A stretch of 64,000 bases of DNA from Aedes albopictus (GCF_035046485.1 NC_085138.1:446315204-446379203), one strand, 5' to 3'; positions 23,168 to 35,326 are shown, numbered from the stretch's first letter. Numbers and translations are program-made. The notes: generated by a model not told the origin, from the letters alone.

Positions 23168-23735
23168 TTAATTAAATTTTAATTAAATTTTATTAAAATT
23201 TAATTAAAATTTAATAACAATTTTATTAAAATTTTATTAAAATTTTAATAAAATTTTTATAAAATTTTAATAAAATTTTTATAAAATTTTAATAAAATTT
23301 TAATAAAATTTTACTAAAATTTTAATTAAATGTTAATAAAATTCTAATAAAATTCTAATATAATTTAAATAAAATTTAAATAAAATTTTAATAAAATTTC
23401 AATAAAATTTTAATAAAATTTTAATAAAATTTTAATTAAAATTAAATAAAATTTTAATAAAATTTTATTAAAATTTTAAATTAATTTTAATTAAATTTTA
23501 ATTAAATTTTAATTAAATTTTAATTAAATTGTAATTAAATTGTAATTAAATTTTAATTAAACTTTAATTAAATTTTAATTAAATTTTAATTAAATTTAAA
23601 GTAAATTTTAATTAAATTTCAATTAAATTTTTATTAAATTTTAATTAAATTTTAATATAATTTTAATTTTAATTTTATCTTATTTTAATATAATTTCAAT
23701 TTAAATTTAAATTTAAATTTAAATTTAAATTATTA
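23168..23735. repeat. Degenerate AATTTTAATAAA satellite
   Basis: About 570 bp of 11-12 bp units of A/T only, becoming more regular rightwards. It grades into the hexamer arrays. Confidence 0.85.
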
Positions 23736-24600
23736 ATTTTAATTTTAATTTTAATTTCAATTTCAATTTCAATTTCAATTTCAATTTCAATTTTAATTTC
23801 AATTTCAATTTCAATTTCAATTTCAATTTCAATTTCAATTTCAATTTCAATTTCAATTTCAATTTCAATTTCAATTTCAATTTCAATTTCAATTTCAATT
23901 TCAATTTCAATTTCAATTTCAATTTCAATTTCAATTTCAATTTCAATTTCAATTTCAATTTCAATTTCAATTTCAATTTCAATTTCAATTTCAATTTCAA
24001 TTTCAATTTCAATTTCAATTTCAATTTCAATTTCAATTTCAATTTCAATTTCAATTTCAATTTCAATTTCAATTTCAATTTCAATTTCAATTTCAATTTC
24101 AATTTCAATTTCAATTTCAATTTCAATTTCAATTTCAATTTCAATTTCAATTTCAATTTCAATTTCAATTTCAATTTCAATTTCAATTTCAATTTCAATT
24201 TCAATTTCAATTTCAATTTCAATTTCAATTTCAATTTCAATTTCAATTTCAATTTCAATTTCAATTTCAATTTCAATTTCAATTTCAATTTCAATTTCAA
24301 TTTCAATTTCAATTTCAATTTCAATTTCAATTTCAATTTCAATTTCAATTTCAATTTCAATTTCAATTTCAATTTCAATTTCAATTTCAATTTCAATTTC
24401 AATTTCAATTTCAATTTCAATTTCAATTTCAATTTCAATTTCAATTTCAATTTCAATTTCAATTTCAATTTCAATTTCAATTTCAATTTCAATTTCAATT
24501 TCAATTTCAATTTCAATTTCAATTTCAATTTCAATTTCAATTTCAATTTCAATTTCAATTTCAATTTCAATTTCAATTTCAATTTCAATTTCAATTTCAA
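23736..24600. repeat. (TTTCAA)n hexamer array
   Basis: About 140 nearly perfect copies. On the minus strand it spells (Leu-Lys)n for 290 residues, an artefact. Near-absence of mutations implies recent expansion. Confidence 0.95.
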
Positions 24601-24605
24601 TTAGT

Positions 24606-25450
24606 TTTAGTTTTAATTTTTATTTTTATTTTTATTTTTATTTTTATTTTTATTTTTATTTTTATTTTTATTTTTATTTTTATTTTTATTTTTATTTTTA
24701 TTTTTATTTTTATTTTTATTTTTATTTTTATTTTTATTTTTATTTTTATTTTTATTTTTATTTTTATTTTTATTTTTATTTTTATTTTTATTTTTATTTT
24801 TATTTTTATTTTTATTTTTATTTTTATTTTTATTTTTATTTTTATTTTTATTTTTATTTTTATTTTTATTTTTATTTTTATTTTTATTTTTATTTTTATT
24901 TTTATTTTTATTTTTATTTTTATTTTTATTTTTATTTTTATTTTTATTTTTATTTTTATTTTTATTTTTATTTTTATTTTTATTTTTATTTTTATTTTTA
25001 TTTTTATTTTTATTTTTATTTTTATTTTTATTTTTATTTTTATTTTTATTTTTATTTTTATTTTTATTTTTATTTTTATTTTTATTTTTATTTTTATTTT
25101 TATTTTAATTTTTATTTTTATTTTTATTTTTATTTTTATTTTTATTTTTATTTTTATTTTTATTTTTATTTTTATTTTTATTTTTATTTTTATTTTTATT
25201 TTTATTTTTATTTTTGTTTTTATTTTTATTTTTATTTTTATTTTTATTTTTATTTTTATTTTTATTTTTATTTTTATTTTTATTTTTATTTTTATTTTTA
25301 TTTTTATTTTTATTTTTATTTTTATTTTTATTTTTATTTTTATTTTTATTTTTATTTTTATTTTTATTTTTATTTTTATTTTTATTTTTATTTTTATTTT
25401 TATTTTTATTTTTATTTTTATTTTTATTTTTATTTTTATTTTTATTTTTA
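24606..25450. repeat. (TTTTTA)n hexamer array, left part
   Basis: About 140 copies with only two interruptions (near 25104 and 25214). The same unit resumes at 25942 beyond an inserted element. Confidence 0.95.
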
Positions 25451-25941
25451 CAGTTTCTTACCGATTTTGGCAACACCCGTTTTTGTCTACTCCCGATTTT
25501 GGCAACACCCGTTTTTGGCAACATTTCCTTCCCGATTTTGGCAACACCCGTTTTTGGCAACAATTTCTTACCGATTTTGGCAACACCCGATTTTGGCAAC
25601 AATTTTTTACCGATTTTGGCAACAAAAAATGTTGACCAAAAATTTTTACCGAAAAATCGTTTGTATTTGTAAATGAAGTGTTATTTTATCCTTACTTTTC
25701 TTTAAAAAATCAAAATTCATTAAATTTTCCAAAATCGGCAATTTTACAAATCATGACGTAATTCATGAACGTCACCTACATGGATCGTTTTATAGCTTGT
25801 GAATAGTCCATATTTATAATATAAGCCAAATTGACGCATAAAAGTTGAAAATTATCCACAAAATTTTTTTACCGATTTTGGCAACACCCCAATTTGGCAA
25901 CATTAAATTCACCTCGTGTTGCCAAAATCGGTAAGAAACTG
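25451..25941. mobile_element. TA-flanked TIR element splitting the hexamer array
   Basis: Ends are CAGTTTCTTACCGATTTTGG and its inverse, each followed by CAACA. TA lies at 25449-25450 and 25942-25943. Inside the left half are several direct copies of a TTTTGGCAACACCCG unit. Non-coding, 491 bp. Tc1/mariner-like by target site only. Confidence 0.8.
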
Positions 25942-26180
25942 TATTTTTATTTTTATTTTTATTTTTATTTTTATTTTTATTTTTATTTTTATTTTTATTT
26001 TTATTTTTATTTTTATTTTTATTTTTATTTTTATTTTTATTTTTATTTTTATTTTTATTTTTATTTTTATTTTTATTTTTATTTTTATTTTTATTTTTAT
26101 TTTTATTTTTATTTTTATTTTTATTTTTATTTTTATTTTTATTTTTATTTTTATTTTTATTTTTATTTTTATTTTTATTT
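25942..26180. repeat. (TTTTTA)n hexamer array, right part
   Basis: About 39 copies continuing the array at 24606-25450. Confidence 0.95.
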
Positions 26181-26945
26181 TAATTTTAATTTTAATTTTA
26201 ATTTTAATTTTAATTTTAATTTTAATTTTAATTTTAATTTTAATTTTAATTTTAATTTTAATTTTAATTTTAATTTTAATTTTAATTTTAATTTTAATTT
26301 TAATTTTAATTTTAATTTTAATTTTAATTTTAATTTTAATTTTAATTTTAATTTTAATTTTAATTTTAATTTTAATTTTAATTTTAATTTTAATTTTAAT
26401 TTTAATTTTAATTTTAATTTTAATTTTAATTTTAATTTTAATTTTAATTTTAATTTTAATTTTAATTTTAATTTTAATTTTAATTTTAATTTTAATTTTA
26501 ATTTTAGTTTTAATTTTAATTTTAATTTTAATTTTAATTTTAATTTTAGTTTTAATTTTAATTTTAATTTTAATTGTAATTGTAATTGTAATTGTAATTG
26601 TAATTGTAATTGTAATTGTAATTGTAATTGTAATTGTAATTGTAATTGTAATTGTAATTGTAATTTTAATTTTAATTTTAATTGTAATTTTAATTGTAAT
26701 TGTAATTTTAATTTTAATTTTAATTTTAATTTTAATTTTAATTTTAATTTTAACTTTAATTTTAATTTTAATTCTAATTTTAATTGTAATTGTTATTGTA
26801 ATTGTAATTGTAATTGTAATTTTAATCTTAATTTTAATTTTAATTTTAATTTTAATTTTAATTTTAATTTTTAATTTTAATTTTAATTTTAATTTTAGTT
26901 TTAATTTTAATTTTAAAATTAAAATTCAAATAATTAAAATTAAAA
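26181..26945. repeat. (TTTTAA)n / (TTGTAA)n hexamer arrays
   Basis: About 65 TTTTAA units, then about 15 TTGTAA units (26575-26664), then mixed units. The 6-bp phase is kept while the unit changes by single bases, so each block looks like a spread variant of its neighbour. Confidence 0.95.
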
Positions 26946-26960
26946 TTAAAATGATTAAAC

Positions 26961-27116
26961 AGGCTCTGAGATTTTATTAAATATGTTTCGTCCAGCTTTC
27001 ATTCGAGGCAGGAGTACGGTTGTAGTAGTGAACGTCGACAAAAGTTCACTACTACAATCACATTTCTTGCTCGAATGACAGCTGGAACGAAAACAAGCAG
27101 CATAAAATCTGTGCCT
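26961..27116. mobile_element. Hairpin MITE, ends AGGCTCTGAGATTTTAT
   Basis: Arms pair across GTTGTAGTAGTGAAC / GTTCACTACTACAAT near the centre, and AGGCTCTGAGATTTTAT / ATAAAATCTGTGCCT at the ends. Confidence 0.7.
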
Positions 27117-27117
27117 A

Positions 27118-27335
27118 ACATTCGTCTAACAGCCTATAGTGAAACATGTCTAACGTTAGTCTAATGTTAGACTAACAACATGTTTCGAATTTGCAACATG
27201 TCTAACAAAAGTGTGTCATATCTGTCTAATTTTAGACTAACATTAGCCAAAAGTGAGACAAAAAGTTAGCCTAACATGCTGACCAGTTAGTCTCACATTA
27301 GGCTAATGTTAGGCTAACCCTCCGTACTGGGATGG
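27118..27335. repeat. Palindrome-rich GTTAGACTAAC repeat region
   Basis: The word GTTAG(A/G/T)CTAA(C/T) and its complement recur about ten times in both directions. Non-coding; origin unknown. Confidence 0.55.
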
Positions 27336-27390
27336 CATGCTCGATAGTTATGGCTGAAGCAGCATCAATTGGTTTGCTTGGGTGTTCCGT

Positions 27391-27639
27391 TTAATTTTTA
27401 GTTTTGGCGATGCATCTTGCTTCCGAGAGAGTTGAATTCGATTCCAGCTTCTGGTCGGCAACTTCCCATTCCTGAAATGAAAGTTGTTGAAAAATAGCTG
27501 ATGTATTATTTACTTTATGGAATTTACAGCTTCCCTTACCTACCGGGACCGGAATTCCGCAACATCCGGGAAGGTTTAAGATCGTTTTGGTCGGGTTGTT
27601 TGCACTTGGTATTATCGAAACCACATCAAAACAAAACAA
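27391..27639 (-). pseudogene. Small ORF fragment with intron-like gap
   Basis: The minus-strand frame of 82 codons starts with TTG and includes a 72-nt stretch with a GTAGGTAAG donor and CATTTCAG acceptor. Removing it keeps the frame (…GIPVP|EWEVADQKLESN…). It may be an exon pair of a decayed gene. No homologue is recognised. Confidence 0.25.
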
Positions 27640-27795
27640 CGATGAAAGAATTTCTGAAGTGTTGCCAGTAAATTGGAAAAAATGTGACGTCTATCACATT
27701 AACTGTCATAATCGTCAAAGCACCGAAAAACACCCAAAAACACCCGATCAGCACACTGCGACACATTCAAGTGTGTCAGAGTTTCCAACCCCTTG

Positions 27796-28790
27796 AGTAG
27801 CTCCTCCAGGAATTCCTATAGAAATTCCCTTGAGGTTTTCTAAAGAAAATCCTCCACGAATTCCTCCAGGATTTCCGACCGGAATTCCTCCAATAATTCC
27901 GCCAGTCCTCCAGAAAACCTCCAGGGATTCTTCCAACGATTTCTACAGGAATTCCTTCAAAGATACCTCCACGAATTCTTCTAGAGGTTCCCCAGAATTT
28001 TTAGACATTCCTTCAGAGATTCGTGCTTAAATTCTTTCAGTGATTCCTCCGGGAAATTCTCCCGATATTTCCCAGAAATTCGTTCAGAAAATCCTCCAAG
28101 GAATACTTTTAGAATTCCGACATGGATTCCTCTAGGAAATTTCCAAGGAATTCTTCCAGGAATACTTCCAAAAATCCTTCCTGCAATTCTCCCAGAATTC
28201 CTGTAGAGATTTCCCACAAAATTTTCAAGGGATTCTTCCACAGATTCGTCCAGCAATTTATCCAGGAATTCATCAAGAAATACTTCCAGGAATTCCTCTA
28301 TAGATGTCCTAGATTTTTTTCAGGGATTGCTTTAGAGATTCGTCCAGTAACTCCCTAAGGGATTACTATAGAAGAGTAAGATATCTCCAAAAATTCCTCC
28401 AAGAATTCCTCTAGGGATTCCTCCGTTATTCCTCTAGGGACTCCTTCAGGATTTTCTCCCGGAATATCTCCAGGGATTTCTCCAGGAATTACTCCAGGAT
28501 TTCTTCAAAGGATTGCTAGAGTAATTCCTCCAGAGCTTCCTCCGGGAAATCCTCCCGATATTTCCAAGAAATTTGTAGTGAACCACTGGATTAGTCTCTC
28601 ATGCTCTCGCCGTTCTGCATTGTAATATGCCTTCGGCTGATGCACAATCGCAGAGATTAATTAAGAAGAATTGTAGCGCCGTGTCGTGTAGTAACGTGTC
28701 GATATATGTCCAAGGATTCCCCTCTATAATTTCTTAAAGAATTCCTCCAGAAATTCCTCCAGGAAATCCTCAAGCTCGTTTTATTGTGAA
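27796..28790 (+). repeat. 12-mer satellite, TTCCTCCAGGAA type
   Basis: Degenerate units of about 12 bp, many with a GAATTC core. Unrelated sequence at about 28576-28710 interrupts it. ORFs here are repeat translations. Confidence 0.85.
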
Positions 28791-29082
28791 CAATAAAACC
28801 AGTCATATGTTAATAATATTTACCATGTAATGAATGGTATTTTTTTTATCCGGAGTGCGCTGGACAGCGCACCTGACCCTCTATCCAGCGCACTGTGCCC
28901 GACGTACGTTCGACACAAAGTTTAGGAGAAAAATCGATTCTCGCGTGCCAAAAATTCCGATTTTCAACTGCATGAATGTTTCAGTTGCCGAAATCTCGGC
29001 CGAAATGAAGAAGTCTTCGTTGATCTAGTAAACACAATGACCACCCTAATGTACACGTGCGACGTGCGACACCCAAAGTGTA
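28791..29082. other. Spacer with perfect 11-bp stem
   Basis: AGTGCGCTGGA near 28855 pairs with TCCAGCGCACT near 28886. Nothing else was recognised. Confidence 0.35.
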
Positions 29083-30863
29083 CACGCTAAGCTCAGTTTA
29101 CCCATAAATGCGTAGTTAATTTACCCATATTTGAGTTTTGCATGGAAAACCTATTTTATGGGTAAATTATACCGATAAATATAGGTAATGTTTACTCATA
29201 TTGTGATCAAAGTAACTTTACCCATATATTGGTAAATTATATTTACCCATATATGGATGAAAAAATAAACATGATTGAGCGACAAACTCGCAAGTGCTGT
29301 GTTTTTTACGGAGGAAGTTTTGAACACTCAAAGTTGAAGTTTTATTCCTCAATCGTGGTTCAATCGATAGCCTGCGAGCCTGCCTGTTGTACAGGCCAAG
29401 AAGGTGAGTTGCTTACTTATCCAGAGAAAGGAGAATCCTCGAGGTCATTCTATTTTTCTTCCAGCTTGGAAGCGTCGCCAACTTTCCAATGAACACCAGC
29501 CAAAGTGAAAGAGGTCCAAATCGGCCCTTCTGAACGCACTCAGAATGGTCAACATTCTCGTCTACGATTTGTCTCGGAGCTATTAGGTCCGGCGAGACAA
29601 CTATCGGTGTCCCCTTCTTGTTGAATTGCCCGGTCCGGCAGAAAACCCCTTCAGAACAGAAACGTCACCATCTACCCCAGCGGGAACCACACTGGAAACG
29701 TCGGGTCTGGCAGAATAAGCTCCCGGAAAGGTTCCCGGATTAAAACCCTTAACGATAGCCTGCTATCTTGGCCAAGGAAGTGAGTATTCAGCACACCTAC
29801 AGAAAAAGGAGAATTCCAGCTAAATCGTTATTTTTCTTCCACTTTTTCAGTTGTCAGCAACTTTCCGATGAACGCCTGTCGAATTGAAATAGATCCAAAT
29901 CGGTCCTTCTGAACGGGCTGAGATTAACCGATCCGGCGGAACAACTTTTGGCGTCCCCGTCTTGTTGGAATAGCCCAGTTCGGCAGAAACCCCCTTCCGG
30001 AATAGGAACGTCCCCGGCGAACTCCAGCTGAATTGAACGAGATCCAAATCGGTTCTTCCTGACACGCTGGGAACGGTCTGGCGGAACAACATTCCCACCT
30101 ACGATTTGTCCTTGGAATTATTGGGTCCAGCGGAACAATTATCGGTGTCCCCGCCATTTTGGAATCGCCCGGTCCGGCGGAAACCCCCTTCCGGAACAGA
30201 AACATCACCGACTACCCCCAGCGAGAACCACACTGGAAACGTCGGGTCCGGCAGAATAAGCTTCTGCATCAAAACCCTCAACGATAGCCACTAGGTCAAG
30301 AAAGTGTGTATTCAGCACACCTCCAGAAAAGAGAGAAGTCCAGCTATACCGTTCTTTTTCTTCTACTTTTTCAGCTGTCGGCAACTTTCCGGTGAACATC
30401 TATCGAATTGAAGAAGGTTCAAATCGGTCCCTCTGGACGGGCTGAGATTAATCGATCCGACCGATCAACTTTTGGCGTCCCCGTCTTGTTGGAATATGTA
30501 GCCCGGTCCGGCGAAAAATCCCTACCGGTATTGAAACCAGAGAAGAATACGGAAATAAGAAGTGAACGCGGCTTACCACGAAATTAGATATGTGAATAAA
30601 TAAATAAAAGATAAATCGCGTTATTTTCATGTTATTGAATATTCTCCCTATATTTTTTGTGAAATAGCGTTTTTTAACCCAAATATGCGTAAAATTTGAT
30701 CAAAATTCAATAACTCATATATGGGTAAATATTACCCATATTATTCGTAGACGCATCATACCTAAATATGGGTAAAGTGCCTTTACCCATAAAATGCGAA
30801 TGTGCACTTTTCGACGATTATGGGTAAAATTTACCCATATTTGGGTAACCTGACCTTAGCGTG
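29083..30863. mobile_element. 1.78-kb TIR element with TTTACCCATA subterminal repeats
   Basis: Ends CACGCTAAGCTCAGTTTACC and its inverse (CACGCTAAGGTCAGGTTACC), with TA at 29081-29082 and 30864-30865. The first and last ~200 bp carry many copies of TTTACCCATA or TATGGGTAAA in both directions, as expected for transposase-binding subterminal repeats. The interior is tandem cassettes (next entry). No transposase is seen. Confidence 0.75.
29360..30560 (+). repeat. Tandem cassettes of ~0.4-0.5 kb with splice-like borders
   Basis: Three diverged units begin near 29364, 29755 and 30283 with CGATAGCC. Each has an AAG|GTGAGT or AAA|GTGTGT donor-like site, a pyrimidine tract ending TTCTTCCAG or TTTTTCAG, and an (A/C)(A/T)ACTTTCC(A/G)(A/G)TGAAC block. 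The middle unit has a further internal duplication around TCGCCCGGTCCGGCGG. Frames are not conserved. Confidence 0.6.
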
Positions 30864-30949
30864 TATTGTATTCAACTTGTGCGACACTATCATGGACACT
30901 AACCTGTGCGGCAAAACTATTCTTTGTACTAAAACATCTGCGGTGAAAT

Positions 30950-31177
30950 ACGGTAAAATCATTTCGCTGCTGTCGTCTCCTCGTCTCGTGTGAGATCTGT
31001 CAAAGAGCCGCGAGTCGGCATCGGCCTGTTGACGTGCAAAGTCTTTTTGCGATTCCTTCCGTGTGGACACATTTTCCGCGGATTATTCCGATATTGGATC
31101 GGATTGTTGGGGTGCATTTACGTAAATTGAGCAAAACCTGTTTCTGTGAACCCGTGTCCGGCGATCTGCACTGAACG
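30950..31177 (+). promoter_or_regulatory. Likely DRG1 promoter and 5' UTR
   Basis: GC-richer sequence without a TATA box runs up to the DRG1 start codon, as usual for a housekeeping gene. The TIR element at 29083-30863 ends only 315 bp upstream of the ATG. The transcription start site is not determinable. Confidence 0.45.
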
Positions 31178-32494
31178 ATGAGTACGATTTTGGAAAAGAT
31201 CGCCCAAATCGAGGCCGAGGTAGGTTGCGAAAATATTTTTGGTTCGCCGATTGAGTAAGGTTATGACGACGGGAGGGGATTTGTTTTTGCTATTCGTAGA
31301 TGGCCCGTACTCAGCGGAACAAGGCCACGGCCGGTCATTTGGGTCTGCTGAAGGCTCGACTGGCCAAGCTGCGGCGAGAGCTGATCACACCGAAGGGAGG
31401 CGGCGGTGCGTCCGAGCAGGGCTTCGAAGTGTCCAAAACCGGAGATGCCCGGGTTGGGTTCGTCGGATTTCCATCGGTGGGCAAGTCGACGTTGTTGTCG
31501 AATTTGGCCGGGGTGTACTCGGAAGTGGCAGCATACGAGTTCACAACGCTGACGACGGTTCCGGGCTGCATCAAGTACAAGGGAGCAAAAATTCAGCTGC
31601 TCGATTTGCCGGGAATCATTGAAGGCGCCAAGGATGGTAAGGGTCGTGGTAGACAGGTCATCGCCGTGGCCCGGACGTGTAACTTGATCTTCATGGTTCT
31701 GGACGTACTGAAACCGTTGACGCATAAAAAGCTGCTGGAGCATGAATTGGAAGGTTTCGGGCTGAGGTTGAACAAGCAGCCGCCGAACATCAGCTTCCGG
31801 AAGAAGGACAAAGGCGGGGTGAATTTGAATGCTACGGTGGCACAATCGGAACTGGACCTGGACACGGTCAAGTCGATTCTGTCCGAGTACAAGATTCACA
31901 ATGCGGACATCACACTGAAGTACGACGCCACGACGGATGATCTGATCGATGTGATCGAAGGCAACCGCATCTATATTCCCTGCATTTACCTGTTGAACAA
32001 GATCGATCAGATCAGCATCGAGGAGCTGGACGTGATCTACAAGATTCCGCACTGCGTACCGATTTCGGCCCATCATCATTGGAACTTTGACGATCTGCTG
32101 GAAATGATGTGGAAGTACTTGAGGCTGGTGCGCATGTGAGTATCGCTGTTTAGTCACTGCGGCGTTGATTTAGAGAAAGATTCTAACTTGATATCCATTT
32201 CAGCTACACGAAACCGAAGGGACAACTGCCGGACTACAGTTCACCGATTGTGCTACATAACGAGCACACAACTATTGAGAATTTCTGCAACAAACTGCAT
32301 CGCACGATCGCAAAGGAATTCAAATAGTGAGTTGCTAATAAGCCTTCCTTTTGGAAACGACCTAGCTAATAATTAACTATTCCCATTTCAGTGCCTTGGT
32401 GTGGGGATCCTCCGTGAAACATCAGCCGCAAAAGGTCGGCATTGATCACGTGTTGAACGACGAGGACGTCGTGCAGATCGTGAAGAAGGTTTGA
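31178..32494 (+). CDS. Drg1: Developmentally regulated GTP-binding protein 1
   Basis: Four exons: 31178-31219, 31300-32135, 32204-32326 and 32392-32494. GT...AG introns of 80, 68 and 65 bp separate them, and the CDS totals 367 aa, the standard DRG1 length. The first exon gives the short acidic helix [15 protein letters not shown] motifs are complete: GFPSVGKST (70-78), the TTLTTVPG switch (96-103), DLPG (116-119), NKID (247-250) and SAH (270-272). A TGS domain starts at [11 protein letters not shown] (from 294) and the end is [14 protein letters not shown]1 is a cytoplasmic translation-factor-type GTPase that works with a DFRP1/ZC3H15 partner on ribosomes; the Drosophila orthologue is 128up. 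Almost every residue of the family core is conserved, so the gene should be functional. The splice phases all restore the frame. Confidence 0.97.
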
Positions 32495-33539
32495 GCAACC
32501 GTCGTCCATCCAGTGCTACTCTGCGCGGAATCAGCAAGCAACAATTGTGTAAGTCTATTACTAACTATTAAATCATTTATGCAACAGTTTCTTTTTGAAA
32601 ATGGCAAAATGTAAGTTCTTTTCCTCGAACGGTAGAGAAATCCATAAGGAACAGTTCAAGAGTTCGCAGTCGTATTTATCTGTGCTTTTATTATTGCCTG
32701 TCTTGTTCCATCGTCATTGTGTTCATTCTTCGTACCCATATCTAAAACTTGCGAACATTTATTAAGTTTTTAAAATACATTATGTTTAACAAAGATTTCC
32801 AAAACTTTTTGGAAAATGATTATACATTTTAAAGCATCTTCAAAATCTGTGTCTGGAAGCCGAAGTGATAAATGAACCACTCAATAGTTTTCTTCCCTTC
32901 TGTTGGTTCTGTTTCAATTACCAGGCGCGTCTATGTTCTCTCATCGAGTCGCATGGTTCGCGAAGGAACACAAAAACGATATCGTACAGTAAGGACTGCA
33001 GCTGAGATTAAAGAGAAGTTTTATAGAACATCTGAAGGATCTGAAGGAAAAACATTTTTTTTTTTGACTTGCTGTAAATTTGTGTAAACATCAATGACAT
33101 CTACAGTGTATCCAACAATTGTCCGTACAGCAATTTTTTCAACAAAATTTTTCATACAAATATTTATAACTTTTTTATACGTTAAGGCTCAAGCATTCGT
33201 CATCATTTTTCGGAAAATAAAAAGCAGTTTTCTCGCTGCAAATCAAAACAAGGATCATGAAAATATATTCACTGCATTATATTCCTCATGTGGAGTACAG
33301 TGAATATATTTTCATAGCAAGAACTTTTGTTTTGAACGAAAAAACTGCTTTCAAATGTTTGATGATGACGATGATTTCAATGACGAAAAGTTCAACGTTA
33401 ATTAAAAACGCTAAAATTTTGACCAATCATAAACAATATATCGGAGCTCCATTGATAAAATTTTAAACAAGATAGAATAAGTTTTCTAAACGTTTTAGTA
33501 AAGCTCGATGGTTTATTAAACCAAATTTTCTATATCTCT
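32495..33539. other. DRG1 3' flank and inverted-repeat element
   Basis: No clear AATAAA follows the stop closely. 32579-32665 resembles 46425-46510 at the end of another gene. About 33120-33440 is a long imperfect inverted repeat whose core (33254-33320, GAAAATATATTCACTG) pairs perfectly. Confidence 0.5.
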
Positions 33540-35324
33540 GGGAATTCCTTTAGTTTCTTCACAAACTTCTCCAGAGATTCCTTTTAGGATTCTTCCAGAT
33601 ATTTCTCCAGGAGTTCCTCTAAGAATTAATCCTGGGTATCTCCAAAATATGCTTTAGGGTACAGCAATTCCTCGGGGGATTTTTCCAAGAATTCCCCCAG
33701 GAATTCTTCCAAGTATGTCTTCGGATTTTTTTTTCCAAGGATTCCTCCAGAAATTCCTCAAGAGGTTTCTTCAGAAATTTCTCCAGGGATTCCTCCCAGA
33801 TTGCCTCTAGGGAATCCTCCATTAATTCATCCAGGGATTTTCGCAGGGTGTCCTTCATGAATTTTTCCTGAAAAATCACACAATAATCCAAGAATTCCTC
33901 CAGAGATTTCTCAAGGAATTTATCTAGGGATTGCATCAGGAATTCTACCAGAGGTCCCTTGCAGAGTTCCTCTAGAGATTCCACCTGGAATTCATATAGG
34001 GATTTATCCAGGGATTGCTCCAGGCATTCGACCAGGAATTTCTCCAAAATTATTCCTTCTCCAAATTATTCCTTCGGAAATTCCTCCAGGGATTCCTCCA
34101 AGAATTTGTCCAGAAGTTCCTCCAGTTATTCCTCTAGAAGTTGCTTCAAAGATTTCCCCAGGAATTCCTCCCAGAATTCTTCTAGAGATTTCTCCAGGAA
34201 TTCATTCGAGATAGTTGCACGGAATTCCTCCAAGAATTTCTCCAGGGTTTTCTCCAGAATTTTTTCCAGAAGTTCCTACATGCATTCCTTCTGAGATTCT
34301 CCCAGAAATTGCTTCAGAGATTCTCTCCAGGGATTTTTCCAAGAATTCCCCCGGAATTCTTCCAAGAATTTCTTTAGAAGTTCCTCTAGGTATTCCTCCA
34401 GGAATTTCTCAAGAGGTTTCTTCAAACATTTCCGGATTCCTCCCAGCTTTCCTCTTGGGAATCCTCATGGAATTCATCCAAGGATTCTTTCAGGATTTCC
34501 TTCAGGTTTTCCTTCCGAAATTCCTCCAGGAATTCCTCCAGGATTCCCTAAAGAGATTTTACTTGGAATTCACTTAGGGATTGCTCTGGAATTCTACCAG
34601 AGGTCCCTCTCAGAATTCCTCTAGGAATTTATCTAGGCATTCGACCAGGAATTACTTCAAGAATGCCTCCAGGAAATCCTCTAAGTATTATTTCAGAAAT
34701 TCCTCCAAGGATTCCTCCAAGAATTCTTCTAGAGGTTTCTCCAGGAACACCTCCAGGTATACTTTCAGAAATATTAAGTTAAAATACACATTAACATAAA
34801 CAAAAAAAAAATACTTTCAGAAATTCCTCCGAGACTTTCTCCACGAATTCCGTCAAGAATTTGTTTAGAAGTTCATCCAGGATTTCCTCTATCGATTTCT
34901 CAAATAGTTGCTTCAGGGATTTCTCCAGAAATTTCTCCAGGGATTTCTCCAAGAATTCCGAGCTCTAGGAATTCGTCCAGAAGCGCCTCTAACGATGCGT
35001 CCAGGAATTTTTCTAGGAACTTCTTCAGGTATTCCTCAAGCGATTTCTTTAGAAATTTCTCCATGGATTGATCCCATAATTGCTCTAGAATTCCTCCTTT
35101 AAGAAATTCTTCCAGGGATTTCTCCAGGAATTCCTTCAGGGATTGCTCCAGAGTTCTTTCAGAGATTGCTTCAGGAATTCCTGTATGATTCCTTCAGAAA
35201 TCCCTCTTGGGGGTTTTCCAAAAATTTATTCAGGGGTTTCGCCAGAAATTTTAGAAATCCGTCCATCCTCTTTTCCAGGGATTCATCCAAGATTTTTTCC
35301 AGGATTACTCGATATTTTTTGAAC
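33540..35324 (+). repeat. 12-mer satellite, TTCCTCCAGGAA type
   Basis: About 1.8 kb of degenerate units in the same orientation as 27796-28790, giving Ser/Arg/Asn-rich false ORFs. Contains the 38-bp retroposed insert at 34773. Confidence 0.85.
34773..34810 (+). mobile_element. Ultra-short retroposed unit, copy 1 (38 bp)
   Basis: Insert ATTAAGTTAAAATACACATT...A-tail, between perfect 14-bp duplications ATACTTTCAGAAAT at 34759-34772 and 34811-34824. Confidence 0.8.
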
Positions 35325-35326
35325 TA

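Larger units (their letters stand above)
20544..27795. other. Possible 7.25-kb TIR element (ends CAAGGGGTTGGAAACTCTG)
   Basis: A 23-bp sequence beginning CAAGGGGTTGGAAACTCTG at 20544-20566 recurs as its perfect inverse at 27773-27795. AACACC-type words cluster just inside both ends. No target duplication was found, and the interior includes satellites and MITEs, so two unrelated fragments of one family remain possible. Confidence 0.35.

Noticed and set aside
23725..24600. 291-codon minus-strand frame of alternating Leu-Lys
   Set aside because: Pure translation of the (TTTCAA)n array; no gene signals.
25894..26980. Two overlapping 326- and 354-codon frames rich in F/Y/N or I/L/V
   Set aside because: Both are readings of hexamer satellites in adjacent frames.
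31261..32157. 298-codon minus-strand ORF opposite DRG1
   Set aside because: Antisense shadow of a conserved coding exon with strong codon bias; no start or splice context.
33619..34799. Ser/Arg/Asn-rich or Glu/Leu-rich ORFs up to 142 codons
   Set aside because: They are translations of the 12-mer satellite and appear on both strands in all its blocks.
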